A stretch of 64,000 nt of DNA from Pogostemon cablin (GCA_023678885.1 CM042966.1:29216028-29280027), one strand, 5' to 3'; positions 34,501 through 46,870 are shown, counted from the stretch's first letter. The notes: generated from the letters alone by a model not told the origin. Translations and numbers: made by a program.

Positions 34501-35403
34501 AGGACAGGGAAGAGCAAATAAGACCACATAGAAAGTAAAAACAAAGGGATAGGGTCTACCGACACGCAAGGAATCAGAGGCAGATCCACTCCCACATAAA
34601 GTCGCAAAAGTCGTCGGTCATTTCACAAGGGATGGAGACCGATGGATCTACTGTTTCAGGCAAAACCGAACAGAGATCTACAGAGAGAGAGCAAGGGACG
34701 ACTGTATCCTCATTGGAATCACCGGCAATGGAAACTATCAACACTTGATCCAGGCTGCCAACAACAGAATCGAACGTATCGGGCACAAACAAGTGAACAA
34801 CACTGGATCCAGGTCGCCGACGTCAGAATCGAACGTATCAGACACCTACAACACTGGATTTAGCCAATCGACCACTCCATCGACCGAATCATAAACCATC
34901 AACACGGAATCCATGACATCAACATTTGACTCGGAGAAGTCAGGAAACATCGACGTCGAAAACACGACGGCGGCTGATGGTTCCACTCTCGACGACTCTG
35001 GACCACTGGGAATTGGTCGGAATCTGTCAGGGAAGTTTCGTCAAGCGAGGAAACCACCATGCTCAAAGAACAGAGAGCAGAGGAATCATATTTTTAGAGT
35101 TCTTGCTCAAGAACCCAAGACAGAAGAGAGAGAAGAGAATGACAGATGAGAGAGTAAGGGAACGATTAGTGATTAGGGTTTGTGTCTCACCAGTTTTGTG
35201 TGTGTGTGTGTTAGTGGGTTTAATTAGGTGTATTGTTAGATAGATTAATTAATGATTTAGTGTATTAAGTGAGTTGGGTATTTTGAAAATTTAGCATATG
35301 AGGGGGGTATTTTAGGGATAAAAAAATTCATTTTTAGAATAAGATAATTAGTTTGGGAAGTACAAAAACGGAAAGTAGGACAACGAGTTTAGGACGGAGG
35401 AAG

Positions 35404-35485
35404 TATTATTTAGTGGTTAGGATTAAATAAGAATATAATCTAATAATTTAGATTATTCAGGTGCACCCGATGCAGTTGGACTCAT
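35404..35485. mobile_element. Right half of the small MITE split by mariner
   Basis: Begins at the TA after the mariner element, continues tagtggttaggattaa...caggtgcacccgatgc and matches the second half of the copy at 35652-35848. Confidence 0.65.
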
Positions 35486-35651
35486 ATTTTAAATATATTG
35501 ACAAATTTCTTAAGATATAAATAAATTTAAATATATTGACAATTTCTTAAGAGATCATACATTAAATATTTCAAAAGGTTGTTTTTTTTATAGAAAAAAT
35601 AGTAGACAAATTATTTAATATTATATATACTTATATTAAATGAACAATGTT

Positions 35652-35848
35652 AGGATTATTCTGTGGTGCACCCGGTGTATTGGTGCACCTACAGATTTAT
35701 AGTGTAAAATAGTATGGTAGTGGGTAGTTATTAAACTTTTTTTAAATTATTTTATTTAATTGAGTGGTTAGGATTAAGTAAAAAAGTGATCTAAAGGTTA
35801 AGAAGTTTCAGGTGCACCGGCGTCCTAGGTGCACTAAAGTTAGACTCA
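35652..35848. mobile_element. Intact small MITE with GGTGCACC ends
   Basis: ttattctgtggtgcacccgg at the left and caggtgcaccggcgtcctag at the right, with the interior gtagtgggtagttatt and gagtggttaggattaa. A reverse copy lies at 45484-45655. Confidence 0.6.
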
Positions 35849-36340
35849 CAATGTTAATATATGTTTGATGAGTGGATGAATTTTAAAAACTTAAAACTTT
35901 ATTTATTAAAACAAAATAAATACAAAATCTTATATGGATTTGTTGATAAAATATCATCATTAATTAATTTTGAAATTATAAATAATTAACTTAATTCAAA
36001 TTAACCACTATCTACTACCCTCAGCCAAATAAAATAAAATTCAAGGACAATTTCAATGCAGAATGACATTTTTGAAAGTTTTCATAAATTTTCTTTATAT
36101 TATTGTTTAATGAAGTTAAAAAGTAGAAAATGAATTTTAAAATTTTTTATTTTTTGAATATAAATTTTTTAAAGAAAAAATAATTGTCAATTTTTTTTAA
36201 AAAAATAATGTTAATATATGTTTGGTCTCATCAGATTCATCTTGGATAATCATCAACATATAACTCTTCAGCATTCTGCTCTTCCACGTGTCCAAAGCCT
36301 GGTGGCAGCTCCATGGGTATCCACATGTGGATCCTCATCC
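35849..36340. other. AT-rich intergenic DNA
   Basis: No gene or bounded repeat seen. Poly(A/T) runs are common. Confidence 0.4.
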
Positions 36341-36360
36341 TCATCGTAAAAACAACGACA

Positions 36361-36498
36361 CCATGCCCTCTCCCATTGCACCCATCACCAGCACTATGAC
36401 TCCTAGTAATCTAACACCACCAACATAGTACATGCCCACTCCCATTGCAACCATCACCAGCGCTATGACCCCCAGTAATCTAACACCACCAACATAGA
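36361..36498. repeat. Two tandem units of about 69 bp
   Basis: The block ctcccattgca...cagtaatctaacaccaccaacatag occurs twice in a row with few changes. Read on the minus strand it encodes a repeated hydrophobic segment (YVGGVRLLGVI, about 97 codons in all). This looks like a gene-derived fragment of a membrane protein, but I do not recognise it. Confidence 0.5.
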
Positions 36499-36599
36499 AT
36501 TTTGGAGACTGGAGCATCCCAATAACAACGACTAAAAACAGTAGAATTAAGAAGAGAGAAGTAGAGTTTTGTGGGATCATTAACCGGATGGACGACTGA

Positions 36600-38235
36600 T
36601 TGGCAATAACTTGTAGTCGGGTTGACCAATACAAGAATTTATCGAACCACAGGGAGGAAGGCGCTAGAGCTTAAGCGATATCACGTTCTTCATGATTTTA
36701 TAGAGACGAATCATCAAATTGTTGGTTGTTCAAACAAGTAACTAAAATCAATCAATGCAAGCAAAGATTAACACACAAGATAAATGGATGAAAAGTGATT
36801 TTCAAAATCAAGTAAAAGTGAGATTAACAACATTTAAGAAGTGAAAATCCTAGGGTACATGCATCATATTCATATGAAGTATGGGTATAAGACTAAGGGC
36901 TAACACTAAGTTCACCTAAGCTCCCTCTCGAGATGAATAGGATATTGATCCATTTAAGAATCCAAACATAGCTCAATGGATTGGTTCTCACTCAAATAAT
37001 TCCAACTAGGTACTAAGCTTGAAATAATAGTCACTTCACACGATTAATCAAACTCTCGATCAAGCCAGTCTGATGTTCTATCAAAGGGTTCTAAATTCCA
37101 AGGAATTTCTTAAACTCTTTACAATTTATAATGCACATGAAATTATGACAATATAATTCAATTAATCATCCTAAATATGCAATTGACTTCTTAATATAAT
37201 CACATGCTTAAAACAACAAACCACACAAATCATCATAAACATCAAGATTTAAAGCATCAATGATTGAAAATCAATTAACCCAATCAACATATGAATTTAG
37301 ATACACAAATCCCAAAATTATTCAACAACTCTCATGTTGCTAATCTCACAAGGGAGATTAGACTACCATATTCAAAAGGAAATTAACATAGACATTAAGA
37401 TCCTTACAAATCATGATAAATAATAAAGTTTCAATACAAAAGTTGGATGAAAACTCCCTTGAAGGTCTTCAATGGTGATCTCCTTCCTTCCCTTACAATT
37501 CTCCTCTATTCATTGCTTCTTTTCCTCAAATGGATGATGATTTTGATGGATGGATGAAGATGGATGGAATGAATGGTGAATGGATGAAGATGATAGTGTA
37601 AAATGGAGGAATTGGTGTGTGATGTAGGTGAACAGTAGAAACCCTGGCCAATAACTAATCAAATGCTAAAATATTGGGTTTTATATTCCTTGGGAAGCTT
37701 CTAGAAGGTTTTTGAATTTTTACCAGAATTGGCACCTACACGGCTCGTGTGCTGCTACACGGCTTGAGTCGCCGCATGACTTTCAGTCAATACTTTACTT
37801 TAGACGGCGCACGACTCGTGCGATGAACACGACCACTGGGTGGGCGAGTACGCGTTTCTGATGTTGGCGCACGGCCGTTCTGGACAGGCCCGTCCGTGCG
37901 TGCTACACAGGTCGTGCCGCGTCAACTCGACTCGTTTACTGTAACTTGGCCACATCCTGGGCGTGTAGGAGTTTCAGATGTCGGTACACGACCACCTCTT
38001 ACAGGGCTGTGTACCAAACACGGCTCGTGTAACTGCTGTCCTATTTTTTCTTTTTTCGTTTTAACTTCCGACTCTGTTTATGCGCCGTTTTCACCTATTT
38101 TACATACGTTTAAGCTCATTCCCACACATTTCCATAAAAACACCAAACACAACCAAAATACACATAAATACGGAGAAAATAATACGAAAACGGATATAAA
38201 AATACTAAAATTTAGATGAAAATATCACTCATCAA
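36600..38235. repeat. Probable non-autonomous LTR-retroelement remnant
   Basis: Noncoding sequence with a GC-rich patch at 37740-38030 in which cacggctcgtg-type words recur, preceded by AT-rich text resembling retroelement leader or terminal parts. Overall similar in style to 715-2700. No LTR pair or target duplication was defined. Confidence 0.3.
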
Positions 38236-38329
38236 CGACGTATCCCAATAACTCATTTTTTAAATTTACCACTTCTTTTACCCATCTCATTATTTTATAC
38301 TTTAAAATATTATGAGATGAGGGAGTATT

Positions 38330-39065
38330 AATCTTTTATTTCTCTGAATGTAAATGAAAAATCTTTAGATATAAGAATCAAAATTTGAGATATAAATATC
38401 AATCCCTTAATCTAAGAATCAAATTTCGAGATATAAATATCAATCCCTTAATCAAGGTAAGAAAAATAAATAGCTTGCGGGTAAAACTTTTCTATACCAA
38501 TCAAATAGGAGTATAAATAAATTAGCAAATGGTAACGAGAAATCGTTTTTATTTTTCATAAATAGTTAACAATTTTTACAAGAAAAAAATATTACTCGTT
38601 TTTTAATTAAAAGTTTTATAATTTTTTATTTATTTAAAAATTATTATAAAGTAATTTACGATGTCGCCCAACAACCCCTTTTAAAAAAAATATTACTCGT
38701 TTTTTAATTAAAAGTTTTATAATTTTTTATTTATATTACAAATTATTATAAAGTAATTTACGATGTCGCCCAACAACTCCTTTTAAAAAAAATATTACTC
38801 GTTTTTTAATTAAAAGTTTTATAATTTTTTATTTATATTACAAATTATTATAAAGTAATTTACGATATCGCCCAACAACTCCTTTTTTTTTTAAAATTTA
38901 TCATTTCTTTTTCACATACAATTTTTATTACTTTATACTTTAAAATATTATGGGATGAGGGAGTATTAATCATTTATTTCTTCAAGTATAAATGGAAAAT
39001 CTTCAGATATAAGAATCAAAATTTGAGATATAAATATCAATCCCTTAATCTAGGTAAGAAAAATA
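38330..39065. repeat. Duplicated flank blocks around a tandem repeat
   Basis: A block of about 120 bp (gagggagtattaat...gatataagaatcaaaatttgagatataaatatc) occurs at about 38325-38445 and again at about 38953-39055. Within the first, a 48-bp piece is itself duplicated. Confidence 0.55.
38589..38890. repeat. Three tandem copies of a 101-102-bp unit
   Basis: Units begin with atattactcgttttttaatt at 38589, 38690 and 38792 and end in ttacgatgtcgcccaacaac. They are nearly identical, so the amplification is recent. Confidence 0.8.
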
Positions 39066-39229
39066 AACAACGTAAAATCAATTAATGAACTATGACCTCA
39101 GTTGGAAGAAAATAAATAATGGAGTGCCAATTCACACCCCGAAAATATAAAATGCACTCCAAAAATATTTAAATTAAAATATTTTTTAGTTAAAATAACT
39201 TAAAAGCCCTTTATGTATAATAAATATTA

Positions 39230-39507
39230 CTCCCTCGAAAACCTTTCACGTTTACTGTTCCACGTTGTTTAAGAAAAGTTTCACTTTTGACCAACTTTAT
39301 TGATTTTGGAAGTTATTGTAGTATTTTTAGATAATAAAAAAGTATAAAGTAATGATATGTGTGTGAAAAAAGAGTGAAAATTTTGAAATTAGAGTGACTT
39401 TTGAGGTTGTTAGATAAAGTGATGTTTCCTTTTTTTTTTTTTTTTGGGTGTGAAGGTTTTATGAGACAAACAAATGAGGAAAGTGTGAAAAGTATTATGG
39501 GACAGAG
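39230..39507. mobile_element. Stowaway-type MITE
   Basis: TA-flanked. Left ctccctcgaaaacctttcac, right gggacagag, with an interior typical of the family. Confidence 0.6.
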
Positions 39508-39870
39508 TAGTTACTAAATATACCCCAAACTTAACAGCACCCACATATTAAGTTATTCATTAATTATGCCTAATGGCGATGATTCTTTTCCCATTTACTT
39601 ACTATTTGTTCGTCTGCAAAATTCTAAGCTCAAACTCCTCCCCCAAAAAAAGGAATTACCACCACCTATGGATCATTGGATTTCCTTTGAAATTAATTTC
39701 TGGAATATTAAAATTAAAACACCAACGTGGCCATCATCTGTGCTACTGTTCTTAATAATCTTTCTTCTAATCTCAAGCCAAAACCAACAGAATAAGGAAA
39801 AGGTCGAACTTGAATTTCAAACATATATATTAACCAAGGAAAAATTGACAGGGATGGTTCCAGTACGAGT

Positions 39871-40544
39871 AGGGATGTAAGCGGGTAGGGTAGGGTACGG
39901 GTTGGACAAATTCACATACTACCCGCTACCCTATTTACCCTACCCTATTATCCTAAAATTGAACATCGGGTAGAGTACGGGTATACCCGTCGGTTATACG
40001 GATAATCCGTAGGTAAATGGATACCAGCAATTATTATAAAATATTATATGAATATCCGTCATTTCTCAAACTTGTTCAATTCTACCCGTATTGAAATTAA
40101 AAAGTTTTTTTATGTATAAATATAAATTTGAAATTAAATAATAATTAAAAGCTAAATAAATGATGTAAATACGTAATTTAAAAATAAATAATATAATATA
40201 TATATAATTTTGAAAGTAGGAATAGAAATATATACATACATAATTAGAAATATATAATATTATAATATAAATAAAAATAAATATATTACTTGGACATAAT
40301 TAATTAAAAATTAAATAATATATATATATATAATATGTATAATATATAGTATCGGGTAAACGGGTCGGGTATCGGGTCGGTAAATGGGTATAAAAGGAGA
40401 ACACGTACCCTGCCCTTACCCACAAAATTTTTGTCGGGTTCGGGTATTACCCTACCCATTACCCGATAATACATGTCCTACCCGTACCCACCACCTCGGG
40501 TACCCGCGGATAACCCGACCCTGCTGATAAAATTGATATCCCTA
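39871..40544. mobile_element. hAT-like MITE rich in GGGTACGGG
   Basis: Starts TAGGGATGTAAGCGGGTAGG and ends gatatcccta, inverted. The flanking octamers are agtacgag (39863-39870) and agtccgag (40545-40552), an 8-bp duplication with one mismatch. Subterminal CGGGTA repeats are abundant, and no coding frame is present. Confidence 0.7.
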
Positions 40545-40689
40545 AGTCCGAGTGGTGGCGATGACGACCGGTTTGGCTGGTACGTTAGCAACTCAATAGT
40601 TTCTCCGTCGGATTTATAGCTCAACTCCAAGTGAGTTTAAAAACATGGGCGCGCAGGTGGGGGGCATTAATCTGATCCTGCGGCCACGG

Positions 40690-41492
40690 CTAAGGCCTTC
40701 CCCATTCATCTACCCCAAAAGGCAGGTATTTTGATTGACACGTCAGCGCCACCTCAAAAGTAAAATATCTCTACCTTCAAAACAAAACACCTCCCCAACC
40801 CTCTAACCAAGAAGCAGGTATTTTGAGGGGACCCACTTCAATTTATTTAATTCTCATTTATTTTATCAACTACATTTATTTAATTTCCAAAACTACATAT
40901 ATTTAATTTTCAAAATAAATTATAAATAATTAAAATGTCAGATTTTATAATTTAATAAATTTAAGAAAAAATGGAAAAAAAGATTTTTTATTTTTTCATT
41001 ACATAAAAATAAAAACACAAATTAAAATGACACACATTATAAAATAAAAGTAAAGCTTCCGAAAGCAACAATGTAAATTTCGATCTGGCCAATTTTAACG
41101 AGTAAATAATTATTCTCCAAATTGAGCCATTTTTTTAAAATTAAAAAAAAACTAACGGTCATTTTTTTAAAAAAAAATAAACGGTTATATGAACGTTGAA
41201 ACATTATAATACAAATCTCTTTTTTTTAACATTAATTTATAACGGTTAAATAAGAAAAAAAAAAGAATGAAAAAAAAAGAACACAAAATAAAAAAAAAAC
41301 AGCATATTTGAAATTAAAAAAAAATCAAAAGAAAAGGCAAAAAGAGGAGGAATTGCAGGAGGGCCCACCATATACACAAGTAGAAGCAGTACTTGTTTCT
41401 ACCTCTACCATTCCCCAACGGTATCTCTCCCCCATTTTAGATAGATAGTCTTATCAACTCATTCTATCTTCCTCCCATTGGGGGAGGCCTAA
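40690..41492. mobile_element. Possible non-autonomous TIR element
   Basis: taaggccttccccattcatctacc near 40690 is inverted relative to cctcccattgggggaggcct at 41472-41491. The interior is A/T homopolymer-rich. No clear target duplication found. Confidence 0.4.
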
Positions 41493-41844
41493 AAGATCAA
41501 CCTTAATATTGTCGAAATGTATAACCTTATTTGACACGTGGCAATTTTTTTGTGTTTTTAATGGGATAAGGTTTTTCATGTTCTTCCCACATAAAAGAAA
41601 TAAGAGAAAAAATGCAGAATGAAGTTGAATTTTAAATGTTGTTAGCGATGAAGTTGAATGGTAGTGGTGTTAGTGGAGATTAGGGTTTAGTAATCTGTAA
41701 ATATAAGAAATTATAGTAATAAGTTTAGTAATATATTTATTATAAGGATATACAAGTTATATTAATTAAAAATATTTTTAATTAAACATTTTTGGGGTTT
41801 AAATAGTATTTTCGGGGTGCGAATAATTGCTCTCATAAATATTA

Positions 41845-42128
41845 TTCCCTCCGTCTCAAACTCGTTGTCTTACTTTCTATTTTTATCCGTCTCAAACTAA
41901 TTATCTTATTCAAAAAAAAGAAACTTCACATCAACCAACAACCCCAAAAGTTTATCTTAATTTCAAAAATATCACTCCCACCTAACACACATAACATACT
42001 TTATAATTTATTTATTACCTAAAAATATCATAATGCCCCCTTAAAAGTCAATAAAGTTATTAAAAAACTAATTTTTCTTAAATTTCATGTCTACAGTAAC
42101 TCAGACATCGAGTTTGGGATGGAGGGAG
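41845..42128. mobile_element. Stowaway MITE sharing the mariner element's ends
   Basis: TA-flanked. Left end TTCCCTCCGTCTCAAACTCG, continuing TTGTCTTACTTTC, matches the reverse-complemented 3' TIR of the mariner-like element at 35403 over about 40 bp. The right end ctcagacatcgagtttgggatgg is the inverse. Confidence 0.75.
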
Positions 42129-42529
42129 TAAGTGAGTAACATTATCCACCTGACTGACAATAAAAAAAAATCAATTAATGAAACTAAAATATAAAGTGTG
42201 ATATTAAATATACACTCATTTTTATTGAATACACATCTCTTATTCAATACACATTCCCCTTTAAATTTTGGGTAGATCCGTCTCACGGATCCCTTTATGT
42301 GAGATGGATAATATTTGACCCAATTAACTATATTTTAAATTAAATTTAAAAAAAATATATGAAAAAGGCGGGCCCTGTTTAAATAACCAAATTAAAATAA
42401 GAGTTATCAATTTATCTTGTTCGAAGAAGATCTCATGTCTCTCTCTTACGGTGGGTCTTGTTGAAGTTCACTTAATTACAGCAAAATTCGAAAATTTCTA
42501 TCAAATGACCATAAATAATATTTTTATTA

Positions 42530-42735
42530 CGGCAAAGATCCTGCGCCCCAAAGACACGGAGGGATACTTGGTGTCCTCATGTAAACATAATTTTCCCTCT
42601 CTAATTCTATTTAAACCCTCTAATTCTATTTAAACACATGTATTGCTGAGGGTTTAAATTGTAAAGGGGTACGGAAATTGCAAAGGGGCACATATATAAA
42701 TCCATGTGCCCGGACACACAAGAGACTCACTTTTT
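42530..42735. mobile_element. GCGCC-ended repeat family copy
   Basis: Left acggcaaagatcctgcgcccc, right gtgcccggacacacaagagac, inverted. Compare 46690-46870. Confidence 0.45.
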
Positions 42736-43176
42736 TATTATTACTTTATTTTAATGGTATTATTTTATATTAAAAATATTATTATTATTTATTTATCTTA
42801 TTAATTGTTCATATAATAATTTAATTAAATAGATATAATTTTTCATTAATCAAATATCACTTTCTATTAAAAATATTATCACTTTTTGTCCGTCCTATTA
42901 ATTTTTCATGAAATAGTTTAATTGGTCAGTTATTATTTTTCATAGTATCACTTTTATTAAAAATATTATCACATTTTATAAATTCTATAAATTCACTTTC
43001 ATAATTATTTATCACTTTTTTATTAAAGATGTTCTCATTTTTTTTTAAAAATGTCATCAATTTTCATTTATAATATAAACTTTTCATGAAATAGTTCACA
43101 TCACTTTTCATCAATTGATCGAAAAAACCATTCATTTTTAAATTTGTAGGGAGGAGATGATTATGAAACAAACAAA

Positions 43177-43350
43177 ATGCAAACTTGCCTCTGGCGACCA
43201 TATGAAACTGAGAAATTGACAAGAAAGTTGAACGATGGAACTGTCTTCATTAAAAAGGGTCACGACAATGAAGATGATCTTTTTAAATTTAAAATAGATG
43301 AAAGCATGATCGAGAAGAAATCTCTATTTATTATCATAATCATCACTTAG
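43177..43350 (+). other. Unrecognised 57-codon open frame
   Basis: Begins MQTCLWRPYETEKL and ends in an Ile-rich tail. The frame is open upstream to an AG acceptor-like site at 43149. Its codon use looks more gene-like than its surroundings, but I recognise no domain. It may be a captured exon. Confidence 0.2.
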
Positions 43351-43489
43351 TTTTTTTTTTTGCTCATTTTATTTGTAAAAGAGAAAGTTGTATTGAGTTT
43401 ATCATAGATGGAATTAAGTAACTTGAGATAATATATTAAATCAATCATTTATGGCAAAAATATGAAATTGATGACCTTGTTCATTAAAA

Positions 43490-43620
43490 AAAAAGAGTGA
43501 GACTCTTATGTCCCGGGAACACACCGTGTCTCTCCATGTGAATATAATAGTTTTAGTTTTAAAACTTTTGTGTTCACATGGGGACACGATATGTCCCCGG
43601 GCACAAGAGCTTTTGCCAAA
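43490..43620. mobile_element. Short palindromic member of the GCGCC-ended family
   Basis: The two arms (about 50 bp each) form a near-continuous inverted repeat: cttatgtcccgggaacacacc against cacgatatgtccccgggcac. Confidence 0.5.
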
Positions 43621-43875
43621 AACAAAAATATAATAATTAGTGGGTAGTTGTATTAATGGGATGAGTGGGCCCATGGAGAGAGAAGTAATTAATTTGCGTG
43701 GGTCTCATATGCTAAAAAGGAAAATATAACCATTAAGATGAGACGCCCAAAATGAAAATATATAATCATCATGATGAGACATAGGGAGTATATTTATTCA
43801 ATAGGCGTATAAATCCTTGAAATAGAACAAAATTTATGGAGAAAAGAATAATACAGTTACATGATTCCTCAATAT

Positions 43876-44348
43876 TAGGGTTGTTAATTTGGGCCTGACC
43901 CTCGGGTACGGCCCGCACGATATGGGCCGGATCGGGCCAGACTCACCCCGAACCCGTTTTGAAATGGGCCGGGTCCGGGTAATACACTAGACCCGCGGGT
44001 ACCCGCCCCGCCCCGTACAAAATATAAATATTATATTTATTATTTTAATAATTATTTAAAATTCTAATAATTTACTACTAATTTTATGATTATTATTATT
44101 TATATTTTATTTTTATTTTTTTTACATAATTATTATTTGAAATTATGGAGAATTATGAGGTGAGAGAGTTAGTGATTTATGGGTGCACATAAAATTAAAA
44201 ATAAAAAAGAAGAACGGGGCGGGACGGGCCCCATTTGGGCCTGGGTCTTTAAAATAAGATCCGTACGGGTCCGGGGCGGGCACATGTAAAACGGGTCGGG
44301 TCCGAGTACTGGGGTACCTGCCCCAGACTCGGTCCTTTGATATCCCTA
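43876..44348. mobile_element. hAT-like MITE with exact 8-bp duplication
   Basis: Starts TAGGGTTGTTAATTTGGGC and ends ttgatatcccta. The octamer ctcaatat lies at 43868-43875 and 44349-44356. Subterminal GGGCCGGGTC-rich sequence resembles the 39871-40544 element. Confidence 0.75.
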
Positions 44349-44824
44349 CTCAATATACATATGATCACTTATTTATTCCTAAATAATATATATAAATTAG
44401 GAGTTTGTCTCTTGTAAATCGAGTTTACATTACAAACTCTTGTAAACCTTTAATTTGAAGGTTGAAAGAGGACCACAGAGTTTATACGGTTAACTCAACA
44501 TAAACCAATGTGTGATAAATCAATTAATTGAATAAAGTGTAATAAAAAAATAAAAAAATATTAAAATTGGTCCTTTATATTTGATATAATTCAAATTTTT
44601 AATCCCAAGTTTATGAAATTCGCAATTTTAATTTTCTAGTGCCTTTTGTCCAAATTTATCATTTTATCAAATTTAGTCAATTTAATCATTTTATAAAACA
44701 TGCATACATTTTTTCCCTTTTATTATTTCATAAAATAAAACAAAAGGTCATATCACATAATCCATTCCAATAAAATGATTACTTAATTTTGTTAGTTTAT
44801 AATTATTAGATCTGATATTTCTCT

Positions 44825-45115
44825 AGAATAGGGTTGTGTGAGACTGTCTTAAGTCTTAAGCTTATGTAAGACAGATAAAAAATATTTCTCAATCGATGAT
44901 AAGCGATAAAGATACAATGAACTATTTTATAAACAATTTATGATATAAAGAAAAGGTGATAATCGATCGATGAAAATGATAATGATTCAGTGAACTATTT
45001 TATGAATAATTTATGATATAAAGAAAAAGTGATAATATTTTATAGCAAAAGTAATAATAATGTTATCATTTTTATTCAATTCGATTTAACTGAGACGGTC
45101 TGACACAAGTTTTTG
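44825..45115. mobile_element. MITE with GTGAGAC/GTCTGAC ends
   Basis: Left gggttgtgtgagactgtctt, right gagacggtctgacacaagttt. The interior contains a tandem aatttatgatataaagaaaa repeat. Confidence 0.5.
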
Positions 45116-45221
45116 TCTATTTCTTATTATACTAATCAAATAAACTAAAATTCTTGTAGGTACAAGAAATTAGTACATTGTGACCAAAAAATTCATGACT
45201 CAAGATTTTTTTCATATTTTA

Positions 45222-45407
45222 CTCCCTCCATACATTTACAAGGTATCAATTTATTTTTTTACGTGAATTAAGAAGTATTATTATTAAATGTATAGTAAGT
45301 TGTTGTATTAGAGTGATGCAGTCCTTTTACTAAAAAAATAAAATAGATACTTTCAAAGTGACCGCTCAAAATGATAAAATTGATATGTTTTAAGTGATCA
45401 GAGGGAG
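45222..45407. mobile_element. Stowaway-type MITE
   Basis: TA-flanked, left ctccctccatac, right gatcagagggag. Confidence 0.65.
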
Positions 45408-45483
45408 TATAATTTATATATGATGAATTCACTTTTATTGTTAGAATGAGTTATTATTTACTTTATTTCATAGAAACACTGAT

Positions 45484-45655
45484 TAATACCTAGATAATCT
45501 AAATTGTTAAATTAGACTTTTATTTAATCTTAACCACTTAATAAAAATAATTAAAAATAAATATAATAACTACCAATTATACCATATTTTATACCTTATA
45601 AATTCTAAGTGTACTGGTACACCGGATGTACCTCAAATAATCATAATTTTAATCA
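45484..45655. mobile_element. Reverse copy of the GGTGCACC MITE
   Basis: Matches 35848-35652 in reverse, including cttaaccactta and ggtacaccgga. More diverged than the 35.6-kb copy. Confidence 0.5.
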
Positions 45656-45760
45656 TTCTAAAACCAATTAATCAATCTAATTAAAAGCAATTTATACGTA
45701 ATAATTATTCAAATACTACTCCGTCACACACAATGAGTACGTTTCTTTTTTTGCAAAAGA

Positions 45761-46612
45761 GTTATTAATATTTAATGTATAGGTGATGAGAGAAAAATAA
45801 TATGTTAATGTATAATAGTAGGGATATGTTTGGTTCACTAACCTCCTATATGGGTTATTGAATCAATGTGGGCTTTTAAGTAATTATTATATAATATATT
45901 GATTGCTAATATTATGTTTGCTTCTATTTTATCTTTAAATAAAATTTATGGATTAATGAATGATACACATGTAAATTTATGTAATTATCCTTATGAATTA
46001 TAATTAATTATTTTCTCTGTATAATTAATATGCATACATGCTCTCTTCCATTATTCTTTTAATTATTCTTTGTATCTTACATAATCTATTTCACTAATCG
46101 ATATCTGAATTTTAATTTTTGAATTTTTTTAAAATTAAATACTCCCTCCGTCCAACACTTATCTTCACCACAAAAAAAAAGGTTTTGTTTGAGCATTTTT
46201 TTAATTTTTATTTTTATACTTGAATTTATTTAAAAAAAAAGATCAAAATATAATAAAAAAAATATAAAATTATCCATCACTCAATTATCAACCAGAAGAG
46301 CGTGAATGACGACGTATACTATATAGGAGTTATAATAGTCAAACAACAAATAATAGCTCCTAATTTATAAGTTGGCTTACGGAACCAACCATCCTTGTGG
46401 GTTTTGATCAACGGGCCTATGTGTTTCATTCACCAAGCTTTAAACAACTAGCGGGTCGACATTTATACAACCAAACACGTTATTAGATAGGTTAATTAAT
46501 ACATTAAGGGCTAATCATCCCAGCAAACACTCCCTAGATGTATTAATAAGAGATATTAATATTTAATGTATATGTAATGAGAGAAATAATATTTTAATGT
46601 ATAATAGTAGAT
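45761..46612. repeat. 65-bp direct repeats flanking a 720-bp insert
   Basis: attaatatttaatgtatagg...aatgtataatagta (45761-45828) recurs at 46549-46612. The insert begins gggatatgtttggttc and ends cagcaaacactccct, which look like inverted ends of a Harbinger-type MITE. Another Stowaway end (ctccctccgtcc) lies inside at 46142. Confidence 0.5.
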
Positions 46613-46689
46613 ATATTAATGGGTGCGGCTATTAGCACCCCCAATTTTACTAATCATACCACACTTACTAAGCGTACTCCATTAAAATT

Positions 46690-46870
46690 AAGGCAAAAGC
46701 TCCTGCGCCTCCGGGGATACGGAGGGATACTCTGTGTTTCCATATGAACACAACACTCCCCCTCTACATTCTATTTAAACATATGTATTGCTAGGGGTTT
46801 AAATTACAAATGGACACGAAAATTGCAAAGGGGAACGGTGTCCCCGAGGGCACAAGAGGCCTCACTCTAA
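46690..46870. mobile_element. GCGCC-ended repeat family copy
   Basis: Left aaggcaaaagctcctgcgcct, right gtccccgagggcacaagagg, inverted. The interior matches 42530-42735. Confidence 0.5.

Larger units (their letters stand above)
31592..35403 (+). mobile_element. Mariner-like element, near full length
   Basis: The left TIR CTCCATCCCAAACTCGTTG is the inverse of the right end (CTTCCTCCGTCCTAAACTCG in reverse complement), and both continue with TTGTCCTAC. TA flanks both ends (31590-31591 and 35404-35405). It carries a plant MLE transposase remnant at about 32214-33623 and, downstream, a minisatellite-like noncoding tail. The size of 3.8 kb fits autonomous plant MLEs. Confidence 0.88.

Noticed and set aside
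34926..35243. 105-codon and 78-codon overlapping frames near the mariner 3' end
   Set aside because: Low-complexity charged peptides in the element's noncoding tail, with no motif.
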